Shown: positions 24,434 through 34,312 of the stretch, in pieces | How positions within the stretch are numbered: position 1 is the stretch's first letter | Layout of the letters: the number at the start of each line of letters is the position of its first letter | Assembly: GCF_020177375.1 (NCBI RefSeq) | Contig: NZ_JAIWHV010000001.1 | Location: 620,001-684,000 of the forward strand | DNA length: 64,000 nt | Direction of reading: 5' to 3' | Source: Saliphagus infecundisoli | GTDB lineage: Archaea > Halobacteriota > Halobacteria > Halobacteriales > Natrialbaceae | Notes under the pieces: model-generated | What the model saw: only the letters and a program-made list of their open reading frames with translations | What the model was told of the DNA's origin: nothing | Databases searched by the model: none | Made by a program: the position numbers and the translations under genes

Positions 24434-24496
24434 GCCCGGTCGCCGTCGCTGGCCGACGGAGAAGCGTCCGGAGAACGTGAATATCTCGAAACCGAA

Positions 24497-25285
24497 TCAG
24501 GGCATGCTCTCGAAGTCCTCGAGCGCGTAGGCGGGTTCGGCGCCGCGGCGATCGAGGGTCTCGTTGGCGAGCAGCCAGTAGACGACCGAGAGGGCCTTGC
24601 GACCCTTGTTGTTCGTCGGGACGACCAGATCGACGTTGCTGACCCCGTTGTTCGAGTCACACATCGCGATGACGGGGATGCCGACGGTGATGGCCTCCTT
24701 GACCGCCTGGGCGTCGCCGATCGGGTCGGTGACGACGACGACGTCGGGTTCGATGTAGCCGTCGTACTTCGGGTTCGTCAGCGTCCCGGGGATGAATCGG
24801 CCGGTGCGCGCGCGGGCGCCGACGGCCTCGGCGAACTTCTCGGCGGGGAAGCGGCCGTACTGGCGGCTCGAGGTGATCAGGATCTGTTCGGGCGCGTAGT
24901 TCGAGAGGAAGTCCGCGGCCGTGCGGATCCGCCCGTCGGTCTTCGAGACGTCGAGCACGTAGAGCCCGTCGGTCCGGACGCGGTGGATGAACCGGTCCAT
25001 GTCCTCGGTCTTCTGTTGGGTCCCGATGTGGACCCCCGCGCCGAGGTAGTCCTCGACGGGGATCAGCAGGTCGGCCTCCTCGTCGCTCATCACGTCGTCG
25101 TCGAGCGTGGGGCCGGCCGGCTCGTCGCTCGCGGCCTCGTCGACCTCGTTCGATTCCTCTCCGTCCGTGGACTCGACGTCGCCGTCGTCCTGGTCGGACC
25201 CGGGGCCCATCCCCGCGTCCGGCTCCTCGTCGATCTCCTCCTCGGCGGCGTCGAGCCCCTCCTCTTGGGTTTCGTTCTCAGTCAT
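24497..25285 (-). CDS. rps2: 30S ribosomal protein uS2
   Basis: 262 residues. Archaeal S2 core from about residue 75 ([20 protein letters not shown], then [32 protein letters not shown] and [12 protein letters not shown]). The first ~70 residues are an acidic extension typical of haloarchaeal ribosomal proteins. It is the last gene of the minus-strand operon that starts at rps13; its ATG overlaps the eno stop. Confidence 0.97.
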   Translation of the reverse strand: MTENETQEEGLDAAEEEIDEEPDAGMGPGSDQDDGDVESTDGEESNEVDEAASDEPAGPTLDDDVMSDEEADLLIPVEDYLGAGVHIGTQQKTEDMDRFIHRVRTDGLYVLDVSKTDGRIRTAADFLSNYAPEQILITSSRQYGRFPAEKFAEAVGARARTGRFIPGTLTNPKYDGYIEPDVVVVTDPIGDAQAVKEAITVGIPVIAMCDSNNGVSNVDLVVPTNNKGRKALSVVYWLLANETLDRRGAEPAYALEDFESMP

Positions 25286-26493
25286 GTTGCGTCGTCTGCG
25301 ATCCGGATGAGTTCGTTCAGCTTGGCGGTTCGCTCGCCGCCGACCGCGCCCGTCTTGATGAACGGAGCGTCGGTCGCCACGGCGAGGTGGGCGATCGTCG
25401 TGTCCTCAGTTTCTCCCGAGCGGTGGGAGACGACCGCGTCGTAGCCGTTCTCGGTCGCCAGCTCGATCGCGTCGAAGGCCTCGGTTAGCGTCCCGATCTG
25501 GTTCGGTTTGACCAGGATGCTGTTTGCCGCCCCGCGATCGATTCCTTCGGTGAGGCGCTCGGTGTTCGTGACGAACAGGTCGTCGCCACAGACGAGCGTC
25601 CGGTCGCCGACTTCCTCCGTCAGCTCCGCGAACGCGTCGTAGTCGTTCTCGTCCAAGGGATCCTCGACGTAGACGAGGTCGTACTCGCGGACGAGGTCCG
25701 CGATGTACTCGATCTGTTCGTCGGTGTCGCGGCTGATCCCCTCCGACTCGTACTCGTAGGTTTCGGAGTCGGCGTCGTACATCTCGGCGGCCGCGACGTC
25801 GAGTCCGAACCCGATCTCGAAGCCGACGTCGTCGGAGACGAGTTCGACCGCCTCGGCGACGATCTCGAAGGCCGCCTCGTCGTCGATCGAGGGCGCCCAC
25901 GCGCCCTCGTCGCCTTTCCCCGAGGGATGGCCGCGTTCCTCGAGCAGGTCCGCGACCGCCGCGTGGACCGCGGCGTTGGCAAAGACGGCCTCGGAGACGC
26001 TCGGCGCCCCGACGGGCGCCGACAGGAACTCCTGGATGTCGGTCGCGTCGGCGGCGTGTTCGCCGCCGCCGACGACGTTCCCCAGGGGGATCGGAAAGTT
26101 CTCCCCGCGGAAGGTCCCCCCGAGGTGCTGAAAGAGCGGCGCGCCGAGCACGTCGGAAGCGGCCTTCGCGGCGGCCATCGAGATGGCGACCGCGCTGTTT
26201 GCGCCGATCTCCGAGAAGTCGTCGGTGCCGTCGGCACCCCGCAGGATCGCGTCTATCTCCCGCTGGTCGCCCGCGTAGGCGTTGCCCACGAGCCGGGGAA
26301 CGGCGTGTTCTCTGGCCGCGGCGATCGCCTCGCCGGGCGGGCGTTCGACGGCCTCGTACTCGCCCGTCGAAGCGCCCGAGGGCGCCGCCGCGCGGCCGAA
26401 GCCGCTACGCTCCGTGTGGACGTCGGCCTCGACCGTCGGATTCCCCCTCGAGTCGAGGATCTTCCGCAGCGAGACGTCCGTGACGAGCGTCAT
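25282..26493 (-). CDS. eno: Enolase
   Basis: 403-residue phosphopyruvate hydratase of glycolysis and gluconeogenesis. Visible landmarks are [15 protein letters not shown] at the N terminus, [14 protein letters not shown], the acidic metal ligands in [15 protein letters not shown] and CGDDLFVTN, the catalytic [13 protein letters not shown] lysine segment, and [20 protein letters not shown] chose ATG 26493, which opens the conserved N terminus and overlaps the rpoK stop. Sits in the ribosomal operon between rpoK and rps2, the normal archaeal arrangement. Confidence 0.97.
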   Translation of the reverse strand: MTLVTDVSLRKILDSRGNPTVEADVHTERSGFGRAAAPSGASTGEYEAVERPPGEAIAAAREHAVPRLVGNAYAGDQREIDAILRGADGTDDFSEIGANSAVAISMAAAKAASDVLGAPLFQHLGGTFRGENFPIPLGNVVGGGEHAADATDIQEFLSAPVGAPSVSEAVFANAAVHAAVADLLEERGHPSGKGDEGAWAPSIDDEAAFEIVAEAVELVSDDVGFEIGFGLDVAAAEMYDADSETYEYESEGISRDTDEQIEYIADLVREYDLVYVEDPLDENDYDAFAELTEEVGDRTLVCGDDLFVTNTERLTEGIDRGAANSILVKPNQIGTLTEAFDAIELATENGYDAVVSHRSGETEDTTIAHLAVATDAPFIKTGAVGGERTAKLNELIRIADDAT

Positions 26494-26675
26494 CGTCGAT
26501 CCTTCCCCCGCTTGACCGTAAAGGGCAGGGCGCCGGCGTCGTACTCCTCGGCGGCGATCAGGATCGGTTCCGACTGATCGGTGTCGATCAACACCGGCGC
26601 GCCGTAGGAGACCTGCAGCGCGCGTGCGCCGAGGATGCGTGCCTTCTCGTAGCGGTTGTACTGTTGGCCCTGCAT
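26490..26675 (-). CDS. rpoK: RNA polymerase subunit K (Rpo6)
   Basis: 61-residue omega/Rpb6-like subunit that stabilises the RNA polymerase core. [22 protein letters not shown] is the conserved omega-type helix and turn; the protein ends in a basic KRGKDRR tail. Stop and start overlap those of neighbours eno and rpoN. Confidence 0.95.
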   Translation of the reverse strand: MQGQQYNRYEKARILGARALQVSYGAPVLIDTDQSEPILIAAEEYDAGALPFTVKRGKDRR

Positions 26676-26869
26676 TATTGGTAGGGTGAGACGACGTCGA
26701 CGAGGTCGGTGTGGCTGACGAGCATCCGCCGACAGCAGTAGCGGTCGACGCCCAGCTCGTCGAGGACCGCTTCGGGATCCTCGTCGCCCTCCTTAGCTCG
26801 CTCCTCGAACTCCTCCCAGTGTTCGCCCACGACGCTGCCACAGGTGAAACACCGGACCGGTACCATCAT
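26675..26869 (-). CDS. rpoN: RNA polymerase subunit N (Rpo10)
   Basis: 64-residue zinc-bundle subunit with CFTCG near residues 7-11 and CCRRML near 45-50, the four Cys of the Rpb10-type site. Two adjacent ATG codons (26869 and 26866) can start it. Co-transcribed between rps9 and rpoK. Confidence 0.95.
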   Translation of the reverse strand: MMVPVRCFTCGSVVGEHWEEFEERAKEGDEDPEAVLDELGVDRYCCRRMLVSHTDLVDVVSPYQ

Positions 26870-26876
26870 GGGGAGA

Positions 26877-27275
26877 TCACCGGTAGGACTTCTGGTAGCG
26901 TGCCCGTGCGCCGGGGCCGCCCCACTTCTTGGGTTCGGACTGGCGGACGTCGTTGACCAGCAGCGACCGATCGAACTCCATGAACGCGTCCCGGAGCTCG
27001 GCGTCGTTGGTGTACTCGACGACACCCCGGGCGATCGCCGTCCGCACGGCGTCGGCCTGGCCGCTGACGCCGCCGCCCTCGACGCTGACCTCGATGTCCA
27101 TCTCCCCACGAAGGTCGTCGCCGAGGATCCGGAACGGCTCTAACATCTTCAGCCGCGAGATCTCGGGTTCGACCAGCTCGACGGGCTGGCTGTTGATCCG
27201 CACCCGCCCCTCGCCCTCCCGGACGGTGGCGCGGGCGACTGCCGTCTTCTTCTTGCCGCTCGTGTTGGTTACCAT
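26877..27275 (-). CDS. rps9: 30S ribosomal protein uS9
   Basis: 132 residues. [20 protein letters not shown] at the N terminus and the C-terminal [13 protein letters not shown] tail, which reaches the P-site tRNA in the ribosome, identify S9. Start overlaps the rpl13 end, and rpoN follows after seven bases. Confidence 0.97.
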   Translation of the reverse strand: MVTNTSGKKKTAVARATVREGEGRVRINSQPVELVEPEISRLKMLEPFRILGDDLRGEMDIEVSVEGGGVSGQADAVRTAIARGVVEYTNDAELRDAFMEFDRSLLVNDVRQSEPKKWGGPGARARYQKSYR

Positions 27276-27709
27276 GTGACGTTAGCACCCAGCTGCTCGC
27301 TGACTTCGTGGAGGTGGACGAAGCGGATGTTCGACAGTCGATCCAGCGACGTTCCCTCCAGGATCTCCGCGTCGTCGTCCTCGTACGGATCGCCGACGTA
27401 CACCCGGACGTTCTCGAACGCCTCGCGCCCCCGTGGCTTCTTGTAGGGGACCATTCCCCGGATCGACCGCTTCAGGATCGTATCGGGGCGTTTGGGGTAG
27501 GCGGGTCCTCGGTCGGACCCGAGCTGGAGCCGGGTCCGGTAGGTGTCGAAGACGTCCTCGCTGTCGCCGGTGATCACGGCGTCCTCGGCGTTGACGACGG
27601 CGATGCGCTCGCCCTCCAGGGCGCGCTCTGCGACCTGGCTCGCGACACGGCCCATGATGCAGTCTCGGGCGTCGACGACGAGGTCGGCCTCGAACTCGGC
27701 GACGCTCAT
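27269..27709 (-). CDS. rpl13: 50S ribosomal protein uL13
   Basis: 146 residues with the L13 signatures [31 protein letters not shown] and [20 protein letters not shown]. Overlaps rpl18e upstream by four bases and rps9 downstream. Confidence 0.97.
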   Translation of the reverse strand: MSVAEFEADLVVDARDCIMGRVASQVAERALEGERIAVVNAEDAVITGDSEDVFDTYRTRLQLGSDRGPAYPKRPDTILKRSIRGMVPYKKPRGREAFENVRVYVGDPYEDDDAEILEGTSLDRLSNIRFVHLHEVSEQLGANVTW

Positions 27710-28059
27710 GCGATCACCCGCACGTCGCTTCCCTCGGGATTGTCCTCGATGAGTTCCTCGAGGGGAAGGGTCTCTCCGACCTGGTCGATCTTTGTCGCCG
27801 CCGACGACGAGAAGTCGACGGCCGCGACGGTGACGCTCTTCTGTAGGGCGCCGGCCCCGAGCACCTTGCCGGGGACGACGACGGTCTCTTCTTCGCGCGC
27901 GTACCGCTCGATGCGCCCCAGGTTGACCTCCGCGTGGCTCCCCCGGGGTTTCTCGAGACGGTCCGCGACGTCTCGCCAGACGTCGGCGTCCGCCTCTCTG
28001 GACGTCGACTTCAACTCGGCGATGAGGTCTGTCAGTCTCGGATTGGTCTTGCTACTCAT
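27706..28059 (-). CDS. rpl18e: 50S ribosomal protein eL18
   Basis: 117-residue archaeal/eukaryotic L18e with [18 protein letters not shown] at the N terminus and [21 protein letters not shown] in the middle. First protein gene after tRNA-Leu; the tRNA ends 25 bp upstream on the same strand, so the transcript is probably processed to release it. Confidence 0.96.
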   Translation of the reverse strand: MSSKTNPRLTDLIAELKSTSREADADVWRDVADRLEKPRGSHAEVNLGRIERYAREEETVVVPGKVLGAGALQKSVTVAAVDFSSSAATKIDQVGETLPLEELIEDNPEGSDVRVIA

Positions 28060-28084
28060 TGGTTGTAGGTCGCTGAAAAGTGAT

Positions 28085-28168
28085 GCAGGGAGCAGGATTT
28101 GAACCTGCGGACTCCTACGAGACAGCGCCCTGAACGCTGCGCCGTTGGCCTGACTTGGCTATCCCTGC
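28085..28168 (-). tRNA. tRNA-Leu(CAG)
   Basis: 84-nt class II tRNA on the minus strand. Acceptor arms GCAGGGA and TCCCTGC pair fully, the anticodon loop is TTCAGGG with anticodon CAG, there is a long variable arm, and the T loop reads GGTTCAAATCC. CCA is not encoded. It is embedded in the ribosomal protein operon between rpoD and rpl18e, as in other haloarchaea. Confidence 0.96.
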
Positions 28169-28280
28169 CCGCATCACTTCCTATCGTTCGCCCCGTAAAA
28201 CCCCTTTCGGTCCGACACGCCGCGCTGGCGGCCGGCACAGGCCTCGGAGTCGGGGTGTGGGGGTGTCGATACATCGCTGT

Positions 28281-29030
28281 TTACAGCTGAACTGCTTCCT
28301 CGAGTTCGTCGGCGCGGGCCTCGATCGAGTCGGCCGCCCGCGTCACGAGTTCCTCGACGGTAAACGAGCCGTCGGTCTCGACGTGGAAGACGAACGCGTC
28401 GGGGACGTCCTCGACGCGCACTTCCTTGCCGGGATACCGTTTTGCGAGGTCGTTGTCGAACTCCTCGGCGTTGAGGAGTTCGCCCTCGTCCTCGATCACT
28501 CCGCGGACGATCCGGCTCTCCTCGTCTTCGAACTCCTCTAGGTCGCCGACGACCTCGACACGCTGGAGGTGTCGGTAGCCGACGGCCACGCCGCCCTGGT
28601 GTTTGGCGTGGGTCTGGCCCCGTTCGATCCGGGCGTCGGCCTCGACTTCGAGGCGTTGGCCCTCCTTCAGCTCGATGATCGGGACGTTCTCCTCGGCGGG
28701 TGTAACGAGGGCGTCGCCCGAGACGAGGTCCCGGGAGTAGGCGGTCGCGGGCCCGGAGACGTCGAGCGAGAGCGTCACGACGTCGTCCTCGACGAACTCG
28801 CCTTCCGGCGGGGTCGTCAGCGGGACGAGCCCGAGCCGGAGCGCGAGCTGTTCGTCGAACATCACCGAGGAGTTCTCGATGAAGCGGACCTCGTCGATCG
28901 CCATCGTCGGCACGTCGGCGACCATCGCCCGGCGGATTCCATTGGCGAACGCGGGCGTCGCTCCCCGCACCAGAAAGCGGGCCTCCCGGTCGCCGCGTTC
29001 GACGAACTCGACGTCGTACTCCCCTGGCAT
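28281..29030 (-). CDS. rpoD: RNA polymerase subunit D (Rpo3)
   Basis: 249-residue alpha-like assembly subunit of the archaeal RNA polymerase. [25 protein letters not shown] is the alpha-motif dimerisation segment; [13 protein letters not shown] and [18 protein letters not shown] follow the family. The protein contains no cysteine, so it lacks the iron-sulfur cluster found in the insert domain of many archaeal subunit D proteins. I chose ATG 29030 ([11 protein letters not shown]). Two bases follow the rps11 stop. Confidence 0.95.
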   Translation of the reverse strand: MPGEYDVEFVERGDREARFLVRGATPAFANGIRRAMVADVPTMAIDEVRFIENSSVMFDEQLALRLGLVPLTTPPEGEFVEDDVVTLSLDVSGPATAYSRDLVSGDALVTPAEENVPIIELKEGQRLEVEADARIERGQTHAKHQGGVAVGYRHLQRVEVVGDLEEFEDEESRIVRGVIEDEGELLNAEEFDNDLAKRYPGKEVRVEDVPDAFVFHVETDGSFTVEELVTRAADSIEARADELEEAVQL

Positions 29031-29032
29031 GA

Positions 29033-29422
29033 TCAGTATCCGCCCTTGCCCTTGGGTGCGCGCGATCCGTCGTGTGGGACCGGGGTCACGTCCTCGATGC
29101 GACCGATCTCGATGCCCGAGCGCGCGAGCGCGCGGATCGTCGCCTGCGCGCCGGGGCCGGGCGATTTCTGGAGGTTGCCGCCGGGGCCGCGAACCCGGAC
29201 GTGGAGTCCGGTGATGCCCGCGGCCTTGATCTCGTCGGCGACCGACTCGGCCATCTGCATCGCGGCGTACGGCGAGGCCTCGTCGCGGTTCTGTTTGACC
29301 GCCGTCCCGCCCGAGGACTTCACGATGGTCTCGGCGCCCGTGAGGTCGGTGACGGTCATGATGGTGTTGTTGAACGATGCGTGTACGTGGGCGATCCCCC
29401 ACTTGTCGTCGTCCTGGCTCAT
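29033..29422 (-). CDS. rps11: 30S ribosomal protein uS11
   Basis: 129 residues. [40 protein letters not shown] and the C-terminal [19 protein letters not shown] are S11 hallmarks. Overlaps rps4 by four bases. Confidence 0.97.
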   Translation of the reverse strand: MSQDDDKWGIAHVHASFNNTIMTVTDLTGAETIVKSSGGTAVKQNRDEASPYAAMQMAESVADEIKAAGITGLHVRVRGPGGNLQKSPGPGAQATIRALARSGIEIGRIEDVTPVPHDGSRAPKGKGGY

Positions 29423-29946
29423 GATTCTTGGTCCTCCGCGCGTTCGGGGTGGAGTTCGTCGGCCAGCGGGCTCGTCTCGTCGAAGGCGACCGCGTCCTCC
29501 TCGTCGACGTCGACGAGGTAGGAGGGCACCTGGTGGCGCCGGTCGCCGACGACGACGTGGCCGTGGACGATGAACTGTCGGGCCTGCTGGGGCGTGTTCG
29601 CCAGCCCCTTCCGGTAGGCGACGGTCTGGAGCCGCCGTTCGAGGACGTCCTCGACCTCGAGGCCGAGGATGTCGCCGAGTTCGTCGGCCTCGCCCAGGAT
29701 CCCCAGCCGGGCGAGCCGACCGAGGAACTCCTCGCGTCGGCGCTCGACGGTCTCGTCGTCCTGGGGCTGGGCGAGCAGGTCACGGGCCTCCCGGCGGTAG
29801 GAGCGAAGCTCGGACTGTGCGCGCCAGAGCTCCTCCTTGTTGGCGAGGCCGTAGCGGTCGATCAGGGAGTGTTCGCTCGAGATGCGTTCGCCCTGATAGG
29901 GGTGGTTGGGCGTCTCGTACTGTTTGGTCTTCGTTCCGATCGGCAT
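29419..29946 (-). CDS. rps4: 30S ribosomal protein uS4
   Basis: 175 residues. [20 protein letters not shown] start and the S4 RNA-binding domain ([20 protein letters not shown], then [16 protein letters not shown]) are clear. The tail is acidic. Start and stop overlap rps13 and rps11. Confidence 0.97.
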   Translation of the reverse strand: MPIGTKTKQYETPNHPYQGERISSEHSLIDRYGLANKEELWRAQSELRSYRREARDLLAQPQDDETVERRREEFLGRLARLGILGEADELGDILGLEVEDVLERRLQTVAYRKGLANTPQQARQFIVHGHVVVGDRRHQVPSYLVDVDEEDAVAFDETSPLADELHPERAEDQES

Positions 29947-30473
29947 CAGAGCTCACCTCCCTCGTCGTCTTCCTCCTCGGCGGCTTCCTCGGCCTGTTCC
30001 TCGCGGATCTCCTCGACGTTGACGCCGATGGTTCCCTCGGTGCGGCCCGTCGATTTGGTCCGCTGGCCGCGGACCTTCTGGCCGCGCTGGTGGCGGATGC
30101 CCTTGTAGGAGTCGATCATCTGCATCCGGTTGATGTCGTGTTGTCGGGCGAGCTGGAGGTCGTTGCCGACCTCGTGGCTCGTCTCGCCCGAGAAGAAGTC
30201 GTGGCGGCGGTTGGCCAGCCACTCGGGGACCTCCGTGGCGTAGTTCTCGACCAACTCGACGATGCTCTCGATCTCGTCGTCCTCCAAGGCGCCGAACGTT
30301 GCCGTCCGGTCGATGTTCGCCTCGTCGGCGATGATCCGGGCGGTGCGTCGGCCGACCCCGTTCATCTCCGAGAGCGACCGCTCGACGGACTTCGTCCCGT
30401 CCAGGTCGGTCTGGCCGATCCGGACGAAGTATCGAATGTCGTCCTCGTCCTCCGTGTCTTGTGTCTCGCTCAT
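29946..30473 (-). CDS. rps13: 30S ribosomal protein uS13
   Basis: 175 residues. IRYFVRIGQTDLDGTKSVERSL and the basic C-terminal helix (DSYKGIRHQRGQKVRGQRTK) identify S13; an acidic tail follows. First protein gene of the operon, 68 bp downstream of tRNA-Ser. Confidence 0.97.
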   Translation of the reverse strand: MSETQDTEDEDDIRYFVRIGQTDLDGTKSVERSLSEMNGVGRRTARIIADEANIDRTATFGALEDDEIESIVELVENYATEVPEWLANRRHDFFSGETSHEVGNDLQLARQHDINRMQMIDSYKGIRHQRGQKVRGQRTKSTGRTEGTIGVNVEEIREEQAEEAAEEEDDEGGEL

Positions 30474-30541
30474 GTTGTGAGTGTCTCGTCTGGTGTCTCT
30501 CGCGTGCGACGGTGGCTCCTCGCCGGCCCGCCGCAGTCGAC

Positions 30542-30623
30542 GTCGTGGCGGGGATTTGAACCCCGGAGGCTTGACGCCACATGGTTAGCAACCATGCGCC
30601 TTGGGCCGCTTGGCTACCACGAC
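30542..30623 (-). tRNA. tRNA-Ser(GCT)
   Basis: 82-nt class II tRNA on the minus strand. Acceptor arms GTCGTGG and CCACGAC pair fully, the anticodon arm CATGG-TTGCTAA-CCATG gives anticodon GCT, a long variable arm is present and the T loop reads GGTTCAAATCC. CCA is not encoded. Lies at the head of the rps13 operon. Confidence 0.96.
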
Positions 30624-30815
30624 ACCGGTCTCCGCTATCGTCGCCCTTCCGGACTCGGGGCACCGTACCCCTACATCGTAGTGCGGACGAACCTACCCCT
30701 GTCGGGTACTTAAGCCCAACGAAACGCCCGCTCCCGGTCGCCACGCCGACCAAACTGACCGATCGGTCCGGACCGGCGTGATTTATGTACCCCGAACCGA
30801 TAGCTCCCCCAACAA

Positions 30816-31736
30816 GTGTCCCGACGAACCCTCCTCGTCAGGCTGGCCGGCGCCGTCGTCGGCGTCGTCGCGATCGCGTTCGCGGCGGCGACGATCGACG
30901 ACCCGGTCGAGCCCGGCGGCGACGGCGGCACCGGCGGCGAGGGGACGGGAAGCGGGACGCCGGTGCCCGAGGCAACCGAGGGGCCGGTGTCGGCCGTCGA
31001 CGTCCCTCCGTTTCTCGAGTATCTCCTCCTGTTGGCCGTCGTCCTCGTCGCGGTCGCCCTCGCGTGGTACCTGATCAACCACCGGCGGGAGGCCGTCAAG
31101 ATCATCGCGATGCTGGTGGCGGTCGTCCTCGTCCTGATCGCGCTCATCTACGGCCTCTCGATGCTCGATCTCGGAGGCGGCGGGAACCAGTCGCCGGCAC
31201 AACCACTCCCACAGGAAAACGAGTCCGTCGGCGACCCCGGCTCGGGGGACGGCGACGCGACCGTCGACACGAGCCCGATCAGTTCGGTCCTGCTCGCCGT
31301 CGGCGCCGTCCTCGCGGTCTTCGTCGGCGCGCTCGCGCTGAGCAGGCGCGACACCGGCCCGCCCGACTCCGCGGGGACGGTCGAGGCGGGCGACGGCGAG
31401 GAGGAGGCCGCCGCCGTCGCCGGAGCCGCCGGCCGGGCGGCAGAACGGATCGAGGCCGGCGACGGCGAGGACGTCGACAACGAGGTCTATCGGGCCTGGC
31501 GGGACATGACCCGGCTGCTCGAGGTCGACCGTCCCGAGAGCTCCACCCCCGGCGAGTTCGCCGACAGCGCGGTCGAGGCGGGCATCGCACGCGAGGACGT
31601 CTCCGACCTCACCCGGCTGTTCGAGGACGTCCGGTACGGCCACCGCGAGACGACCGACGTCGAGGAACGGCGCGCGGTCGAAACTCTCCGGCGGATCGAA
31701 GCCGAGTACGGCGCCGACGGCGGTGAGGACGAATGA
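30816..31736 (+). CDS. DUF4129 domain membrane protein
   Basis: 306 residues with three hydrophobic segments: an N-terminal signal or anchor (LVRLAGAVVGVVAIAFAAATI), a helix pair near residues 68-125 (YLLLLAVVLVAVALAWYLI and AMLVAVVLVLIALIYGLSM), and one near 160-178. The C-terminal cytosolic part (about 215-300, EVYRAWRDMTRLLEVDRPESSTPGEFADSAVEAG) is the DUF4129 domain often found with DUF58 and transglutaminase-like proteins. GTG start. First gene of a three-gene operon with overlapping ends; function unknown, probably cell-envelope related. Confidence 0.85.
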   Translation: MSRRTLLVRLAGAVVGVVAIAFAAATIDDPVEPGGDGGTGGEGTGSGTPVPEATEGPVSAVDVPPFLEYLLLLAVVLVAVALAWYLINHRREAVKIIAMLVAVVLVLIALIYGLSMLDLGGGGNQSPAQPLPQENESVGDPGSGDGDATVDTSPISSVLLAVGAVLAVFVGALALSRRDTGPPDSAGTVEAGDGEEEAAAVAGAAGRAAERIEAGDGEDVDNEVYRAWRDMTRLLEVDRPESSTPGEFADSAVEAGIAREDVSDLTRLFEDVRYGHRETTDVEERRAVETLRRIEAEYGADGGEDE

Positions 31737-33682
31737 GGCTTCGATCGGTCACCCTCGCCATGGGGGTCGCGGCGTTCGTCGCCGCCGTGGCGATCCTGGG
31801 TGGGGTCGTCGTCTTCGACGTCGGCCGCTGGCTCGCCTTCCCGATCGCGGTCATCTCTTTGCTGGTCGCACTGAACGTCCTCGCCCGCCGTCGGGGCGCC
31901 CGCGACCGCGGGGAGACGCCCGACCCCGAACGCCGCGCGCCGGTCCCGATCCCCGGAACCGACCTCTCGGCGACCGTCACCGAGTTTCGGTCGGAGTACG
32001 AGCGCCGGCTCTCCCCGAGCACCCGGATCCGGGAGGGGCTCTCCGACGCCGCGGTCGCGGTCCTGACCCGCTTTCGGGGCCTCTCGGAGGTGGAGGCCCG
32101 CGAGCGCGTCGAGGAGGGGACCTGGACCGACGACCCCCACGCCGCCGCCTTCCTGGCTCCGGAACTCGACCCGCCGAAACGGTCGCTACGCGAGCGGTTG
32201 ACGGGCCGGCTCGCCTCCGAGACCCGCTTTCGGGAGGGCGTCCGCCGGACCGCCGCCGCGGTCGCGGCCGTCGGCTACGGCGGGACCGACGACCGGGGAG
32301 AGCTGCCGGCCTACGGCGGGGCGACCGGCTCGGGAACCGCTCCCCGGACCGACTCCTCCGTTGTCGAGGGGGTCGTCGAGCGCGCGAGCCGGGAGACGGG
32401 CCACTGGACCGGGATCGGCGTGATCGCCCTGGCCGCCATCGGGATCGGCACCTTCGCCGAGTCCGCCGCGGTCGTGATGGCCGGCGCCGTCGGCATCGGC
32501 TACGCGGCCGTCGCCGACGCCCTCGAGGCGCCGACCCCCGAGATCGAGGTCGAGCGAACCCCGAGCGAGACGAGCCCCGAACCCGGCGACGAGATCGCGA
32601 TCGAGGTCGAGGTGCGAAACGAGAGCGGCCGGTTCCTCCCGGACCTCCGGATCGTCGACGGCGTCCCGCCCGGGCTCGCGGTCACGGAGGGCGCGGCCCG
32701 TCTGGGTACCGCGCTCCGGCCCGGCGAGGAGGTCTCCTTCGAGTACACCGTCACCGCCCGTCGGGGGACCCACGAGTTCGACCCCGTCCTCGTTCTCACG
32801 CGGGACCTCTCGCGGTCGGTCGAACGCGAGTTCCTGGTCGGGGCGGAGACGACGCTGGTCTGTGAGCCCGTCCTTCGGCCGATCGCCGCCGGCGTCCCCT
32901 TGCGCCAGACCGCAGCGACGTTCTCGGGACGGCTGACGACCGACGAAGGCGGTTCCGGTACCCAGTTTCACTCCGTCCGGGAGTACCGCCGCTCGGACCC
33001 GCTGAACCGGATCGACTGGAACCGCCACGCCCGCACCGGCGAGCTGGCGACCCTGGAGTTCCACGAGGAGCGGGCCGCGAAGGTGCTCGTCCTTGTCGAC
33101 GCCCGCGAGTCGTGTTACGTCGCGCCCGGCCCCGAGGCCCCCCACGCGGTCGACCGGTCGGTCGCCGCCGCGGGCCGGATCGCCGCCACCCTCATGGCCG
33201 ACGGCGACACGGTCGGCCTCGCCGCCATCGGTCCGGTCGACGACCGCGGCGAGGGCGACGACCAGTGCTGGCTCGCGCCGGGATCGGGCCACACCCACCG
33301 GGCCCGGTTCCAGGAGCTGCTCGCGACCCATCCCCAGTTCTCGACGATCCCCCCCGGCGGGAGCCGCCGCTGGATCCCTCAGATCCGGCGGATCCACCGC
33401 CGGCTCGGGGGCGACACGCAGGTCGTCCTGCTCTCGCCGCTTTCGGATCGTGCAGCCCCCCACATCGTCCGCTGGCTCGAGGCGCGGGGCCACGCCGTCA
33501 CCGTCGTCAGTCCGGACCCGACCGCCGGCGACACCACCGGCCGGCGCCTCGCGAGCGTCGCCCGCCGGCTCCGCCGGTTCGACCTCCAGCGCGAAGGGGT
33601 CCCCGTGATCGACTGGCGCGGGGACGAATCGATCGACGAGGCGTTCGCCCGCGTCGGAGCGACGGGAGGTGGGGTTCGATGA
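31733..33682 (+). CDS. DUF58 domain protein fused to N-terminal membrane module
   Basis: 649 residues. Residues 1-200 form a separate module: two N-terminal helices (TLAMGVAAFVAAVAILGGVVVF and WLAFPIAVISLLVALNVL) followed by a charged helical region. From about 205 begins a typical haloarchaeal DUF58 protein: two helices near 222-262, a beta-sandwich (EIAIEVEVRNESGRFLPDLRIVDGVPPGL) and the DUF58 signature REYRRSDPLNRIDWNRHARTG near 417-437, then a von Willebrand-like fold. Such proteins often work with MoxR ATPases; none is adjacent. The single continuous frame across the two modules is the oddity. ATGA overlaps on both sides. Confidence 0.88.
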   Translation: MRLRSVTLAMGVAAFVAAVAILGGVVVFDVGRWLAFPIAVISLLVALNVLARRRGARDRGETPDPERRAPVPIPGTDLSATVTEFRSEYERRLSPSTRIREGLSDAAVAVLTRFRGLSEVEARERVEEGTWTDDPHAAAFLAPELDPPKRSLRERLTGRLASETRFREGVRRTAAAVAAVGYGGTDDRGELPAYGGATGSGTAPRTDSSVVEGVVERASRETGHWTGIGVIALAAIGIGTFAESAAVVMAGAVGIGYAAVADALEAPTPEIEVERTPSETSPEPGDEIAIEVEVRNESGRFLPDLRIVDGVPPGLAVTEGAARLGTALRPGEEVSFEYTVTARRGTHEFDPVLVLTRDLSRSVEREFLVGAETTLVCEPVLRPIAAGVPLRQTAATFSGRLTTDEGGSGTQFHSVREYRRSDPLNRIDWNRHARTGELATLEFHEERAAKVLVLVDARESCYVAPGPEAPHAVDRSVAAAGRIAATLMADGDTVGLAAIGPVDDRGEGDDQCWLAPGSGHTHRARFQELLATHPQFSTIPPGGSRRWIPQIRRIHRRLGGDTQVVLLSPLSDRAAPHIVRWLEARGHAVTVVSPDPTAGDTTGRRLASVARRLRRFDLQREGVPVIDWRGDESIDEAFARVGATGGGVR

Positions 33683-34302
33683 GCGGGGAGGAAGCGGCCG
33701 ATACCGACGACGAGGACCTCGAGGAGATCGACGCCGCCGACCCCGACGCCGCGGGACGGGAGGCGACCCGGCGCCCGACGACGATCGACGGCGGGGTCGC
33801 CGCCGGGAGCGCCGTCCTCGCGGCGGCCGCGGCCGCCTACGGCTCGCTCCCTGCCTTCGGCCTCGCCCTCGTCGGCGCCTCACTGCTCGCGCTCGGCCTG
33901 CTCTACGGCCGGCGGCCCGCGGTAGACGTCGCCGGACTCCTCCTGTTCGTCGGCGTCCTCGCGGGCGGGTTCGTCGGCGACTCCGTCGAGGCGACCCTCG
34001 TCGGCACCGTCGCCTGCGTCGTCGCCTGGGACTTAGGCCAGTGTGCGATCGACCTGGGCGAGCAACTCGGTCGGGAGGCCGACACGACCCGCCTCGAGGC
34101 CGTCCACGTCGCCTCGAGCGTTCTGATCGGGGTCGTCACCGTCAGCGCCGGCTACGCGCTGTACCTCGTGGCCGGCGGCGGCCAGCCCGCCGCCGCGCTC
34201 GTGCTCCTCTTGCTCGCGGCCGCGCTCGTGACGGTCGGGCTGGGCGCCCGCCGCTCGCGGCCGAGCGGGCGCTCGCGGTCGGCCCACAGGAGCCACCGGT
34301 AG
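33679..34302 (+). CDS. Polytopic membrane protein of the DUF58 operon
   Basis: 207 residues: an acidic ~35-residue N terminus followed by about six hydrophobic helices (for example AAGSAVLAAAAAAYGSLPAF, FGLALVGASLLALGLLYG, AGLLLFVGVLAGGFVGDSV and the C-terminal AAALVLLLLAAALVTVGLG) and a basic tail. ATG 33679 overlaps the DUF58 stop, so it is the last gene of the operon. No catalytic motif seen; role unknown but tied by context to DUF58/DUF4129. Confidence 0.82.
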   Translation: MSGEEAADTDDEDLEEIDAADPDAAGREATRRPTTIDGGVAAGSAVLAAAAAAYGSLPAFGLALVGASLLALGLLYGRRPAVDVAGLLLFVGVLAGGFVGDSVEATLVGTVACVVAWDLGQCAIDLGEQLGREADTTRLEAVHVASSVLIGVVTVSAGYALYLVAGGGQPAAALVLLLLAAALVTVGLGARRSRPSGRSRSAHRSHR

Positions 34303-34312
34303 CTCCACCGGT

